NCBI GenBank assembly: GCA_035527715.1
Contig: DATKZY010000094.1
Span: 1 to 17,943 of the forward strand
DNA from: DSUN01 sp035527715
GTDB lineage: Bacteria > Planctomycetota > PUPC01 > DSUN01
Direction: 5' to 3'
DNA: 17,943 nucleotides
Part shown: one piece after another, positions 6,297 through 13,968 of the stretch
Layout of the letters: each line of letters opens with the position of its first letter
Position numbering within the stretch: position 1 is the first letter of the stretch
Notes under the pieces: generated by a model
Database searches by the model: none
Told to the model about the DNA's origin: nothing
The model's input: only the letters and a program-made list of their open reading frames with translations
Made by a program: the position numbers and the translations under genes

Positions 6297-8231
6297 GTGG
6301 ATTCGTATCGCCGGCTCGCCCGTATCGTGGCCTGGTCGTCCCTGGCGGCGTTGTGCGCGGCCGCGGAGGCGGGAACGTATCGCTCGCCCTACGCCGCCCT
6401 GCCGTCGGCCGACGGCAAGGCCGTCTACGTGACGGACCAGACGGCGGACTGCGTGGCCGTGATCGACCCCGCGGCGGGGAAGAAGACAGCCGAGTGGAAG
6501 GTGGCCGGCGGGCCAACCTGCATGGCCCTCTCCGCCGACGGCAAGACGCTCTTCGTCACCCTCCAGCACGCCAACGCCGTCGCCGCCCTTGCGACCGACA
6601 GCGGCAAGGAGACGAAACGCGTGTCCGTGGGCTTCCGCCCCGCGGGCATCGCCCTCGCGCCCAAGGCCAGCCGCCTGTTCGTGTGCAACATGGGCGACTC
6701 GACGGTCTCGGTGATCGACTGCGCGGAGATGGCCGAGAAGTTCCGGGTGAAGGCCGTGCGCGAGCCGATGTTCGCCGCCGTGACGCCGGATGAAACCCGT
6801 GTGGTGGTGGTCAACTCCCTCGCCACAGGCCCGGCCACGGAAAGCTCCACCGCCGCCAGCGTCAGCATCTTCGACGCCAAGGAGGGCAAGACCGGCGCCA
6901 CCATCAAGCTCCCCGGCGGCTCCACCAACTGCCGCACCGTGTGCGTGTCGCCCGACGGCAAGTGGGCCTATCTCGTCCACAGCGTCTCCCGCTTCCAGGT
7001 GCCCACGACCCAGCTCGAGCGCGGCTGGATGAATACCTCGGCCCTCTCGGTGATTGACCTGGAGAAGAACGAGCTGTACGCCACGATGCTGCTCGACAGC
7101 ATTGACCTGGGCGCCGCCGACCCCTGGGGCGCGGCCCTCACGGCCGACGGCAAGACCCTGTGGGCGAGCCTGAGCGGCTGCCACGAGGTGGCCCGCATTG
7201 ACGTCGGCCGCCTGGTCGAAATGCTCTCCGGAAAAATCCCCGACCAGTACGCGAAGAGCCTCGGCTCGGCCAACATCAACCCCTGGGCCGAAGTCAAGAA
7301 GGACCCCAAGTACCGCTTCCAGCTCGTCAACGACCTGATGGCCATGTACTTCGCCGAGCTGATCCGCCGCTTCCCCGTCGGCGGCAGAACGCTGCTGTAC
7401 CTCCACGCGGCCGACCGCCCCTTCGAGCGCGGGCCGCGGGGCATCGCCCTGTCGGGCGATGGCAAGCAGCTCTACGTGCCCACCTACTTCGGCGGCGCCC
7501 TGTGCGTGCTCGACACCGAGACCGGCAACCTCCTCAAGAACATCCCCGTCGGCGAGCAGCCCGAGCCCGACCCTGTCCGCAAGGGCGAGACCGCCTTCCA
7601 CGACGCCGAGCTGTGCTTCCAGAAATGGCAGAGCTGCGCCACCTGCCACCCGAACAACGCGCGGATGGACGGCTTGCGGTGGGACCTCCTCAACGACGGG
7701 ATGGGCAACCACAAGCGCACCCGCAGCCTCGTCTACTCCCACTACACCGCGCCGGTCATGGCCATGGGCGTCCGCCAGACCGCCGACGTCGCGGTCCGAG
7801 CCGGCTTCCGATTCATCCTCTTCGCCGTCGTGCCCGACGAGACGGCGAACGCGGTGGACGCCTACCTGAAGTCGCTGAAGGCCGACCCGAACCCCTCCCT
7901 GGTCAACGGCAAGCTCTCCGAGGCGGCGGCGCGCGGCAAGGCCCTCTTCGACGGCAAGGCCAAGTGCAGCACCTGCCACGTGGGCCAGTACTACACCGAC
8001 CTCAAGGCCTACGACACGGGCACCCTCGGCCCCTACGACCGGCCCGACAACCGCTTCTACACCCCCAAGCTCACCGAGATCTACCGCACCGCCCCCTACC
8101 TCCACGACGGCCGGGCCGCCACCCTCGAAGAAGTTTTCACCAACTGGAACAAAGAGGACAAGCACGGCGCGACCTCGAAGCTCTCGAAGGACGAGCTGGC
8201 CGACCTCCTCGCCTACCTCCAGTCGCTGTGA
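6297..8231 (+). CDS. Exported YVTN beta-propeller fused to di-heme cytochrome c
   Basis: This 644-residue protein is probably a periplasmic or surface redox protein. The GTG start is supported by a strong AGGAGG (6284-6289) 7 nt upstream, and a signal peptide follows (RIVAWSSLAALCAAAEAG). Residues about 30-440 hold propeller blades with the YVTN pattern, such as LSADGKTLFVT followed by NAVAAL. The C-terminal part has two covalent heme sites, CATCH (447-451) and CSTCH (557-561). The segment TRSLVYSHYTAP and, near the end, TAPYLHDGRAATLEEVF resemble the cytochrome c peroxidase/MauG-like family, where the second motif is typical. The gene has its own promoter region and ends 6 bp from the convergent esterase gene. 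Peroxidase activity is not certain; an electron-transfer or oxidase role is equally possible. Confidence 0.85.
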   Translation: MDSYRRLARIVAWSSLAALCAAAEAGTYRSPYAALPSADGKAVYVTDQTADCVAVIDPAAGKKTAEWKVAGGPTCMALSADGKTLFVTLQHANAVAALATDSGKETKRVSVGFRPAGIALAPKASRLFVCNMGDSTVSVIDCAEMAEKFRVKAVREPMFAAVTPDETRVVVVNSLATGPATESSTAASVSIFDAKEGKTGATIKLPGGSTNCRTVCVSPDGKWAYLVHSVSRFQVPTTQLERGWMNTSALSVIDLEKNELYATMLLDSIDLGAADPWGAALTADGKTLWASLSGCHEVARIDVGRLVEMLSGKIPDQYAKSLGSANINPWAEVKKDPKYRFQLVNDLMAMYFAELIRRFPVGGRTLLYLHAADRPFERGPRGIALSGDGKQLYVPTYFGGALCVLDTETGNLLKNIPVGEQPEPDPVRKGETAFHDAELCFQKWQSCATCHPNNARMDGLRWDLLNDGMGNHKRTRSLVYSHYTAPVMAMGVRQTADVAVRAGFRFILFAVVPDETANAVDAYLKSLKADPNPSLVNGKLSEAAARGKALFDGKAKCSTCHVGQYYTDLKAYDTGTLGPYDRPDNRFYTPKLTEIYRTAPYLHDGRAATLEEVFTNWNKEDKHGATSKLSKDELADLLAYLQSL

Positions 8232-8237
8232 GGACGG

Positions 8238-9149
8238 TCACCGCCCGGCATCGCTTGTCGCTCCCGCCTCCAAGGCATCGCGAAGGAACCGCACGGCCCC
8301 CTCCAGCCACCCGCTCTCCCAGTGGTGCTTGCGGAGCGGGCCATCGGCGTACTCGTGGGGGATGCGCAGCTCGGCCATCAGGGCGTGGGCGGCCTGCGTG
8401 TCCTTGCGAAAGCTGTCGTAGCCGAACAGGCCCAGCCGCTCCGCCCCGCGCACCGCGGCCGCTCGCTCGCGCAGGAGCCGTTCGATCCGATAGCGCTCGA
8501 ACTGCTCCTGCGTGCCGACGACCTGGTCCATGCCGAACCCCGGGCGGGCCATCATCATCGGCGCGTCCCACGCCGCCGCGGCGGCGAATGCCTCGGGGTG
8601 GCGCAGCAGCAGGCTGAAGGCGCCCCAGCCCGACTTCGAGAAGCCCACGAGCGCCCGCCGCCTTGCCTCGTGCGGATACAGCCGCTCCACGAGGGGCACG
8701 AGCACCCGCAGCACGTAGCTCTCCTGCCGAAGCGTCGGCTCGGCCGGGTGGTCGCAGTACCAGGGCAGGGCGGAAAAGGTCGGGAACACGGCGACGAAGC
8801 CGAAGCGGTCCGCCACGCCGGCGGCCCGGGCCGCGCGAATCGCATCGCCCCAGCGCGTGCCCGCGCCGGCCTCGACGGGCAGGACGAACAGCACGCGGCG
8901 CTTCTCCGGCGGGTCCAGCTTCGGGGGCGGCAGCAGGCGCACCTGCGTCTCCCCGCGCTGATAGGGCGACGCGATCCGGTACAGGACCACGCCGCCCGGC
9001 TCCGCCTCCGGGCCGTTGACCTGGAATTCCCCCTGCGATGTCTGCTGCGCGCTCGGCTGTGCCACGGCTTGCCCCGCCAGGGCGGCCGACGCCGCGAGCG
9101 CCAGAAGCCCAGCCACCGCCACCGCTCGCCGTCCGAGGTCACACCCCAT
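8238..9149 (-). CDS. Exported alpha/beta-hydrolase, esterase-like
   Basis: This 303-residue protein is probably a secreted serine hydrolase acting on esters. It begins with a signal peptide (residues about 1-30, AVAGLLALAASAALAGQAVA). The core has VLFVLPVEAG as an early beta strand. The nucleophile elbow is VGFSKSGWGAF with Ser171; the usual GxSxG becomes GFSKS, with a glycine one place later. A C-terminal HHWESGW carries the likely catalytic histidine (His275 or His276). The acid residue was not identified with certainty; GYDSF or WDAPM could supply it. The length fits esterase D/feruloyl-esterase-type proteins. No good ribosome site is seen right before the ATG, but the leader from the predicted promoter is only about 24 nt. 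It is divergent from the chorismatase-like gene. Confidence 0.75.
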   Translation of the reverse strand: MGCDLGRRAVAVAGLLALAASAALAGQAVAQPSAQQTSQGEFQVNGPEAEPGGVVLYRIASPYQRGETQVRLLPPPKLDPPEKRRVLFVLPVEAGAGTRWGDAIRAARAAGVADRFGFVAVFPTFSALPWYCDHPAEPTLRQESYVLRVLVPLVERLYPHEARRRALVGFSKSGWGAFSLLLRHPEAFAAAAAWDAPMMMARPGFGMDQVVGTQEQFERYRIERLLRERAAAVRGAERLGLFGYDSFRKDTQAAHALMAELRIPHEYADGPLRKHHWESGWLEGAVRFLRDALEAGATSDAGR

Positions 9150-9179
9150 GCGTCGGCCCCAGGCTCCCCTGCGGCGCCC

Positions 9180-9208
9180 ATCATACCCGGATCGCGCCGA
9201 AAAGCGAA
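9180..9208 (-). promoter_or_regulatory. Possible promoter of the esterase-like gene
   Basis: On the minus strand a -10 TATGAT (9185-9180, five of six) follows a weak -35 TTCGCT (9208-9203) with a 17-bp spacer. Transcription would start near 9173, 24 nt before the ATG. Confidence 0.45.
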
Positions 9209-9226
9209 TCCCCTTCGCAACCGCAT

Positions 9227-9255
9227 TTGACTTCGGGCGGGCGCGTGACTATGCT
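9227..9255 (+). promoter_or_regulatory. Promoter of the chorismatase-like gene
   Basis: TTGACT (9227-9232) and TATGCT (9250-9255) are separated by 17 bp. Transcription would begin near 9262, only about 23 nt before the ATG at 9285. The -10 is identical to that of P1 at 180-185. Confidence 0.65.
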
Positions 9256-9284
9256 GTTGCGTCGGAGCAGGACAGGCTGCCCCG

Positions 9285-10532
9285 ATGCCCGAGGCGACCG
9301 CGAGGAGAAGCTGGGGCCGGCGAATGGTCAGGAAGGTATCTTCGGAAGGCGTGGGCTACTCGATCGCCGACCTCACGCAGGTGCGCTACCTGTTCGTGAG
9401 CGGCATCCCGCGGAACGGCGCCGACCTCTTCGAGCAGGCCTACGGCGCGCTCACCACGGTGGCCCGCGTGATGCACGAGGAGGGCGCCCGCGGCGGCATC
9501 GTGCGCCAGGACATCTTTATCCGCGACCACGCCCTGATCCCCGACTGCAAGAAGATCATCGAGGAGTTCTACTGCGACGATCTGCCGGCGACGGACTACA
9601 TCGTGCAGCCGCCCTGCGGCGGCAAGCTCCTCGAGATCGAGGCCTGGGGCGTCAGCCGCCAGAAGGGCCGCGTCGAGATCGAGCGCGTCTCCGAGCACCT
9701 CGTCCTCCTGCGCCACAGCGACATCACGTGGGCCCACTGCGCCGGCATCGTGCCCCAGACCCCGGCCCCCGGCGTGCACGACCGCGCGCTCGACGCCTTC
9801 GGGCGCATGCGCGACCTGCTCGCCGCCAGCGGCTTCCGCTTCGGCCAGGTGCTGCGCACCTGGCTCTACCTTGGCGACATCGTCGGCCCCGAGGGCGACA
9901 CCCAGCGCTACAAGGAGCTCAACCGCGCCAGGGCCGACTTCTATCGCGACACCCGCTTCCTCGAGCCGTACCTGGTGCCCAGCGTCCACAGCGCCGTCTA
10001 CCCCGCCAGCACCGGCATCGGCGCCGGCGACCGCGACGTCATGATGTCCTGCGTCGCCCTCGCCACGGAGCGCAAGGACATCCGGCTCCTGCCCCTCGAG
10101 AACCCCCTCCAGGTTTCGGCCTTCCGCTACGGCCAGCACTACAGCCAGCAGAGCCCCAAGTTCTCCCGCGCCATGGCCATCCTCGGCCCCGAGGTCGTCG
10201 CCACCCTCGTCTCCGGCACGGCCAGCATCGTGGACGCCGAGACCCGCTTCGTCGGCGACGTCGAGCGCCAGACCCAGCAGACCCTCGACAACATGGAAGC
10301 CCTCCTCGCCCGCGAGAACTTCCAGCGCCACGGCGTCGCCGACGCCGGCGCCTCCCTCCAGGACCTGGTCCTCGCCCGCGTCTACGTCAAGCGGCGGGAG
10401 GACTACGCGAAGGTCCGCGCCATCTGCAAGGCCCGCCTGGGCGAGCTGCCCGTCACCTTTGCTGTCGCCGACGTGTGCCGCCCCGACCTCCTGGTCGAGA
10501 TCGAGGGCATCGCCTTCGCCCCCCGAGGCTGA
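9285..10532 (+). CDS. RidA-domain/chorismatase-like fusion protein
   Basis: This 415-residue protein appears to be built of YjgF/RidA-type modules. Residues about 20-125 resemble a full RidA domain (YLFVSGIPRNGADLF, then PPCGGKLLEIEAWGV). The remainder looks like the FkbO/Hyg5/XanB2 chorismatase family: LRTWLYLGDI with Arg191, YPASTGIGAGDRD, ENPLQVSAFRYG, SPKFSRA, VSGTASIVDAETRF with Gly311, and ADVCRPDLLVEIEG with Cys398 and Glu405. Chorismatases split chorismate to pyruvate and a hydroxybenzoate or dihydrodiol. The Cys-to-Glu spacing of 7, and Gly311 87 residues before Cys398, fit the Hyg5-type (3-hydroxybenzoate-forming) layout as I remember it. It is about 70 residues longer than the usual family member. 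No signal peptide is seen, so it is cytoplasmic. An alternative start is 9324. It may be cotranscribed with the aminotransferase 139 bp downstream. The domain call is firm; the reaction is inferred. Confidence 0.7.
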   Translation: MPEATARRSWGRRMVRKVSSEGVGYSIADLTQVRYLFVSGIPRNGADLFEQAYGALTTVARVMHEEGARGGIVRQDIFIRDHALIPDCKKIIEEFYCDDLPATDYIVQPPCGGKLLEIEAWGVSRQKGRVEIERVSEHLVLLRHSDITWAHCAGIVPQTPAPGVHDRALDAFGRMRDLLAASGFRFGQVLRTWLYLGDIVGPEGDTQRYKELNRARADFYRDTRFLEPYLVPSVHSAVYPASTGIGAGDRDVMMSCVALATERKDIRLLPLENPLQVSAFRYGQHYSQQSPKFSRAMAILGPEVVATLVSGTASIVDAETRFVGDVERQTQQTLDNMEALLARENFQRHGVADAGASLQDLVLARVYVKRREDYAKVRAICKARLGELPVTFAVADVCRPDLLVEIEGIAFAPRG

Positions 10533-10671
10533 ACTCCCCCCGCCGTTGCCGCACACAGTACAGGCGCCCGCATCCGCCCCGCGCTGGCGCGCCGCGGCGG
10601 GTGTGTGATAGAACAATATGGACGCCCTCGGGCGGGAACCCATCACGGGCGAAGAATAGAGGAGCGCACAG

Positions 10672-11946
10672 ATGCCGGAACAGCTCGCGTTGCGCGGCGG
10701 CCGACGCACCGTCCCCGAAGGCTTCATCGCGCCGTGGCCCGAGGTCACCGAGGCCGACCGCCAGGCGGTGACGGCGGTGTTCGACTCCCCGAAGATCACC
10801 GAGCAGCAGCGCATCCAGTCGGAGGGGCTGGCCAGGGAGTGGGCCGCGTACATGGGCGTCAAGCACTGCATCCCCGTGAACAGCGGCACCGCCGCGCTGC
10901 ACCTGTGCGTGGCCGGCCTGGGCATCGAGGCGGGCGACGAGGTGATCGTGCCCGCCTTCACCTTCTGGGCCAGCGCCGCCGCGGTGCTCCACCACAACGC
11001 CATCCCCGTGTTCGTGGACATTGACCCGCGCACCTACTGCATCGCCCCGAACCGCATCGAGGCGGCCATCACCGAGCGCACCAAGGCGATCATGCCCGTG
11101 CACATCCACGGCATGCCGGCCGACATGGACCCCATCCTCGCCATCGCCAGAAAGCACGGCCTGGGCGTGATCGAGGACGTGGCGCAGGCCCACGGCGCGC
11201 GCTACAGGGGCCGCCTGTGCGGCTCGATGGGCGACGCGGCCGGCTACAGCACCCAGGCATCGAAGACCCTCAGCAGCGGCTGCCAGGGCGGGCTGTTCAC
11301 GACCAGCGACGACGACGTGCACCACCGGGCCGCCCTGCTCCAGTACTTCGGCGAGCGGGTCGTGCCCGGCCGCGAGCGCGACGAGCAGGAGTACAACGCC
11401 CACGGCCTCGGCTGGATGTATCGCGGCGACATGTTCAGCCAGGCATTCGTCCGCAGCCAGCTCCAGCGCCTCGACGCCAACAACGCGTTCCGCGTGCGCA
11501 ACTGCCAGTACCTCACCGAGCACCTCAGCCAGATCCCGGGCATCGAGACGCCCTACGTGCCGCCCGACTGCGAGCCCGTGTACTACAACTACGTCGTCGG
11601 CTTCAACCCCGCCGCAGTGGGGCTGGACATCACGCCGCTGACCCTGCGGGAGAAGGTGCAGGAGGCCCTCCGCGCCGAGGGCGTGCCCGTCGGCCAGTGG
11701 CAGCGGCGCAGCGTGCCGGCGCAGGACGTGTTCCAGAAGCGCATCGGCTACGGCCACGGCTGCCCGTGGCGGTGTCGCGACGACGCACCGGCCTACAGTA
11801 TCGAGGACTACCCGCGGGCCAACGAGTTCGTGGACTCCCACTGCTACGTCTTCGACGTCAATCCGCCCAACGGCCTGGAACTGATGGCGTTATACGTCGA
11901 GGCATTCCAGAAGGTGATGTCCAACCTGGCACATGTGCTTGCCTGA
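10672..11946 (+). CDS. DegT/DnrJ/EryC1/StrS family PLP aminotransferase
   Basis: This 424-residue cytoplasmic enzyme should transfer an amino group, most often from glutamate or glutamine, to a keto-sugar or a cyclitol-like ketone. A GAGGAG ribosome site (10659-10664) sits 7 nt before the ATG. Family marks are clear: NSGTAALHL for the phosphate loop, DEVIVPAFTFWASA, PVFVDIDPRTY, PVHIHGMPADMD, the EDVAQAHGA strand with the PLP-ring aspartate, and GYSTQASKTLSSG with the PLP lysine at 198. The following glycine-rich turn reads GCQGG rather than the common GEGG. The length is slightly above the family norm. It lies 139 bp after the chorismatase-like gene, and I found no convincing promoter between them. 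Members also include AHBA synthases, so an aromatic-amino product is possible, but the substrate cannot be read from sequence. Confidence 0.9.
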   Translation: MPEQLALRGGRRTVPEGFIAPWPEVTEADRQAVTAVFDSPKITEQQRIQSEGLAREWAAYMGVKHCIPVNSGTAALHLCVAGLGIEAGDEVIVPAFTFWASAAAVLHHNAIPVFVDIDPRTYCIAPNRIEAAITERTKAIMPVHIHGMPADMDPILAIARKHGLGVIEDVAQAHGARYRGRLCGSMGDAAGYSTQASKTLSSGCQGGLFTTSDDDVHHRAALLQYFGERVVPGRERDEQEYNAHGLGWMYRGDMFSQAFVRSQLQRLDANNAFRVRNCQYLTEHLSQIPGIETPYVPPDCEPVYYNYVVGFNPAAVGLDITPLTLREKVQEALRAEGVPVGQWQRRSVPAQDVFQKRIGYGHGCPWRCRDDAPAYSIEDYPRANEFVDSHCYVFDVNPPNGLELMALYVEAFQKVMSNLAHVLA

Positions 11947-11962
11947 GCCGCGGGGAGCGACC

Positions 11963-12001
11963 GGGGCCTCAGGCAGGTGAAGAGACAGGGTTGGAGGCCC
12001 C
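11963..12001 (+). terminator. Weak stem-loop after the aminotransferase gene
   Basis: GGGGCCTC (11963-11970) pairs with GAGGCCCC (11994-12001) across a 23-nt loop, 17 nt after the stop codon. There is no T tract, so termination is only suggested. Confidence 0.3.
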
Positions 12002-12027
12002 TGGATGATCGGAGCGGCCCCGAACTC

Positions 12028-12064
12028 CCCTCGCCGTGACCGGCGCCAGGCGGCACGGTGAGGG
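12028..12064. terminator. Stem-loop between convergent genes, possible bidirectional terminator
   Basis: CCCTC-g-CCGTG (12028-12038) pairs with CACGG-t-GAGGG (12054-12064) over 11 positions, one of them a G-U pair. The loop is GC-rich. The structure abuts the stop codon of the minus-strand M14-like gene (12065) and lies 81 bp past the stop of the plus-strand aminotransferase. Neither side has a T run, so a Rho-independent role is uncertain. Confidence 0.4.
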
Positions 12065-13915
12065 CTACTTGTCCGCGGCCTTCTTCGGGGCTTTGATGGC
12101 TTTCCTGGGCGGCGGCTCAGGCTCGGGCTCGGGCTTCTCGCGCGAGAGGGCGGTGGCGTAGAGGAAGTGCAGGCAGCTCTCCACCGCCACGTCCACGTTC
12201 GTGATGCTGTCCTCGCCGTCGCCGCAGATGCGCAGGCTGGCGGCGAGCGCGCCCGTCGAGCCGGCCCAGTTCGAGGCCGAGGGCCGCTCGGCGTCGCGGG
12301 TGACCCGCAACTGGAGCATCTTGTCGCCCACGACGAAGCGGTGCTTGAGCCGGGCATTGACGATGGCGACGAGGGCGTAGAGCAGGCCCTGCTGGGCCGC
12401 CGAGCCGTCGCGGGCACGCACGATGCGGTAGCCCGCGTCGTAGTCGTCCACCCCCACGTCGAGGAAGGCGATCGCCTTCTCCTTCTCGACGCATCGCTGG
12501 ACGACGGAGCTGCCGGCCTCGCTGAACGGCTGCTTGCCGCGGGCCTTCGCGTCGGCGAACTCGTCCCAGTGATACGCGAAGTTGCGGTCGAGCTCGACCC
12601 CGTTCTCGTTGGGCGCCGCGTTGGCGCGGTAGCCGTGGGGGTTGAGGAGGGGGAGGAGCTTCACCCGCACGCGCTCGAGGAGCCAGTCGATCTTCGGGTC
12701 GCTCTCGGGGTTTTCGAGGAGGACCTCGGCCAGGCGGTTGAGGGCGACGGGGCCGAGCCAGGCCGTGCCCTGGAGGCCGGCGGCGAGGACGACGAGCGGC
12801 TTGTCCTTCGCGCCGATGGTGTAGCCGTAGAGGTAGTCCTCCTTCTGCGCGCCGCCCTCGAATGCCTTGGTCATCTTCGGCTTGTGCTTGTCCGTCAGGT
12901 CGTCGAACCACCTCAGCAGGTCGTCGTACTCGGGCTTGCTGGGCAGGTAGCGCGCGTAGCGGGGGCCGGAGCCGAGCACGCGCGCGAGGAACACCAGCTT
13001 GTTCTTGGCCCCGGGGTCGCGTCCCGCGCGGCCGGTCGGGGTGATGAGGTCCATCACGGCCAGGCGTCCGCCGAGGGCCACGTCGAGGAGCGCCGAGTTC
13101 TCGCCCGAGTGGTCGGTGGCGAGGAGCTTCGCGTCGCCGTCCTGCTTCGGCAGGCCGGCGATGTAGCGTGCGAGGAACTGCTTCGCCTTCCTGGTTCCGT
13201 ACCAGGGGACTCGGGATTCGGCGGGGAAGCCGGCGGTGAAGCCCTCCTCGCGGACGATGCGCAGGGTGGTGGGCTCCTTGAACTTCATTTCGTCGGCCAC
13301 CTCGCCCTTGATGTGCGACCAGGCCAGGGTGTCGACGATCACGGTGCCGCCCTTGCGGGCGAAGGGTTCGGCGATGGGGTCGCCGCCCATGAAGAAGATG
13401 CCGCCGTGCAGGACGACGATGCGGGCCGTGCACTGGCTGTGGATGGTGATCTTGTCGCCCAGCTCCTCGATGATCAGGCGGTCGCCGAGCAGGGCTTTCA
13501 GCTCCTTGGTCTCGGGCGCGTCGCGCTCGTCGGTGAGCAGTTGCACGCACGGCACGGGCGCGACGAGGGGGAAGAGCTCGTCGTCCGCGTGGCCGGCGCC
13601 CACGAGGTAGGTGAGCTTGGGCCAGTACTTCACGACCTCTGTGACCTCGGCGTAGGCGACGAGGCGGCTGCCGCGGCGGACCTCGAAGAGGTCGCCCTTC
13701 ACGGCCTCGTCCTTGACGCTGATGCCGACGACGTGGCCGGCCTCGTGGCGGCGGATCCGCAGGGGCTCCTTGCCCTTCTCCTTCGGCGGCTCCTTCTCGC
13801 CGGGGGCCTCCGCCGGGGGGGCGTCCTCGGCCGCCAGAAGGCCGAGCGGGGCGCAGGCCAGCGCCAGGGCGGCCAGGCCGCGAGCCAGCCAGAGAATCGC
13901 GGAACGGGTCTTCAT
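12065..13915 (-). CDS. Exported M14 carboxypeptidase-like protein lacking zinc ligands (probable pseudoenzyme)
   Basis: This 616-residue protein starts at 13915 with a signal peptide (MKTRSAILWLARGLAALALA, cleavage near LLAAED); a GGGGG stretch lies about 7 nt upstream. After a proline/lysine-rich linker, residues about 50-90 look like a small beta-barrel (GHVVGISVKDE, then GDLFEVRRGSRLVAY). A middle region to about 330 was not recognised. From about 370 the M14 fold is apparent: LVVLAAGLQGTAWLGP, LLPLLNPHGYR, NGVELDRNFAYHW and PFSEAGSS. The zinc motif HxxE is replaced by Q382-x-x-A385, the NR pair by D443-R444, and the third ligand His by Asp486 (FLDVGVDDY). The protein should therefore not bind catalytic zinc. 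It follows the membrane-protein gene by 53 bp in the same operon. A peptidoglycan- or peptide-binding role is conceivable but unproven. Confidence 0.7.
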   Translation of the reverse strand: MKTRSAILWLARGLAALALACAPLGLLAAEDAPPAEAPGEKEPPKEKGKEPLRIRRHEAGHVVGISVKDEAVKGDLFEVRRGSRLVAYAEVTEVVKYWPKLTYLVGAGHADDELFPLVAPVPCVQLLTDERDAPETKELKALLGDRLIIEELGDKITIHSQCTARIVVLHGGIFFMGGDPIAEPFARKGGTVIVDTLAWSHIKGEVADEMKFKEPTTLRIVREEGFTAGFPAESRVPWYGTRKAKQFLARYIAGLPKQDGDAKLLATDHSGENSALLDVALGGRLAVMDLITPTGRAGRDPGAKNKLVFLARVLGSGPRYARYLPSKPEYDDLLRWFDDLTDKHKPKMTKAFEGGAQKEDYLYGYTIGAKDKPLVVLAAGLQGTAWLGPVALNRLAEVLLENPESDPKIDWLLERVRVKLLPLLNPHGYRANAAPNENGVELDRNFAYHWDEFADAKARGKQPFSEAGSSVVQRCVEKEKAIAFLDVGVDDYDAGYRIVRARDGSAAQQGLLYALVAIVNARLKHRFVVGDKMLQLRVTRDAERPSASNWAGSTGALAASLRICGDGEDSITNVDVAVESCLHFLYATALSREKPEPEPEPPPRKAIKAPKKAADK

Positions 13916-13968
13916 CACGGCGCCCCCACAGAGGTCGGGGAACCGACCAGTCGGCCTCCCTCGCGCCT

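Noticed and set aside
10533..10671. Promoter between the chorismatase-like and aminotransferase genes
   Set aside because: No TTG-type -35 with a TATAAT-like -10 at 16-18 bp was found; the only TTG (10546) is followed at 17 bp by CGCATC.
13735..13770. HEAGH in the M14-like protein, resembling a HExxH metalloprotease motif
   Set aside because: It lies in a beta-strand-rich segment just after a linker, not on a helix, and no further zinc ligand or protease signature surrounds it.
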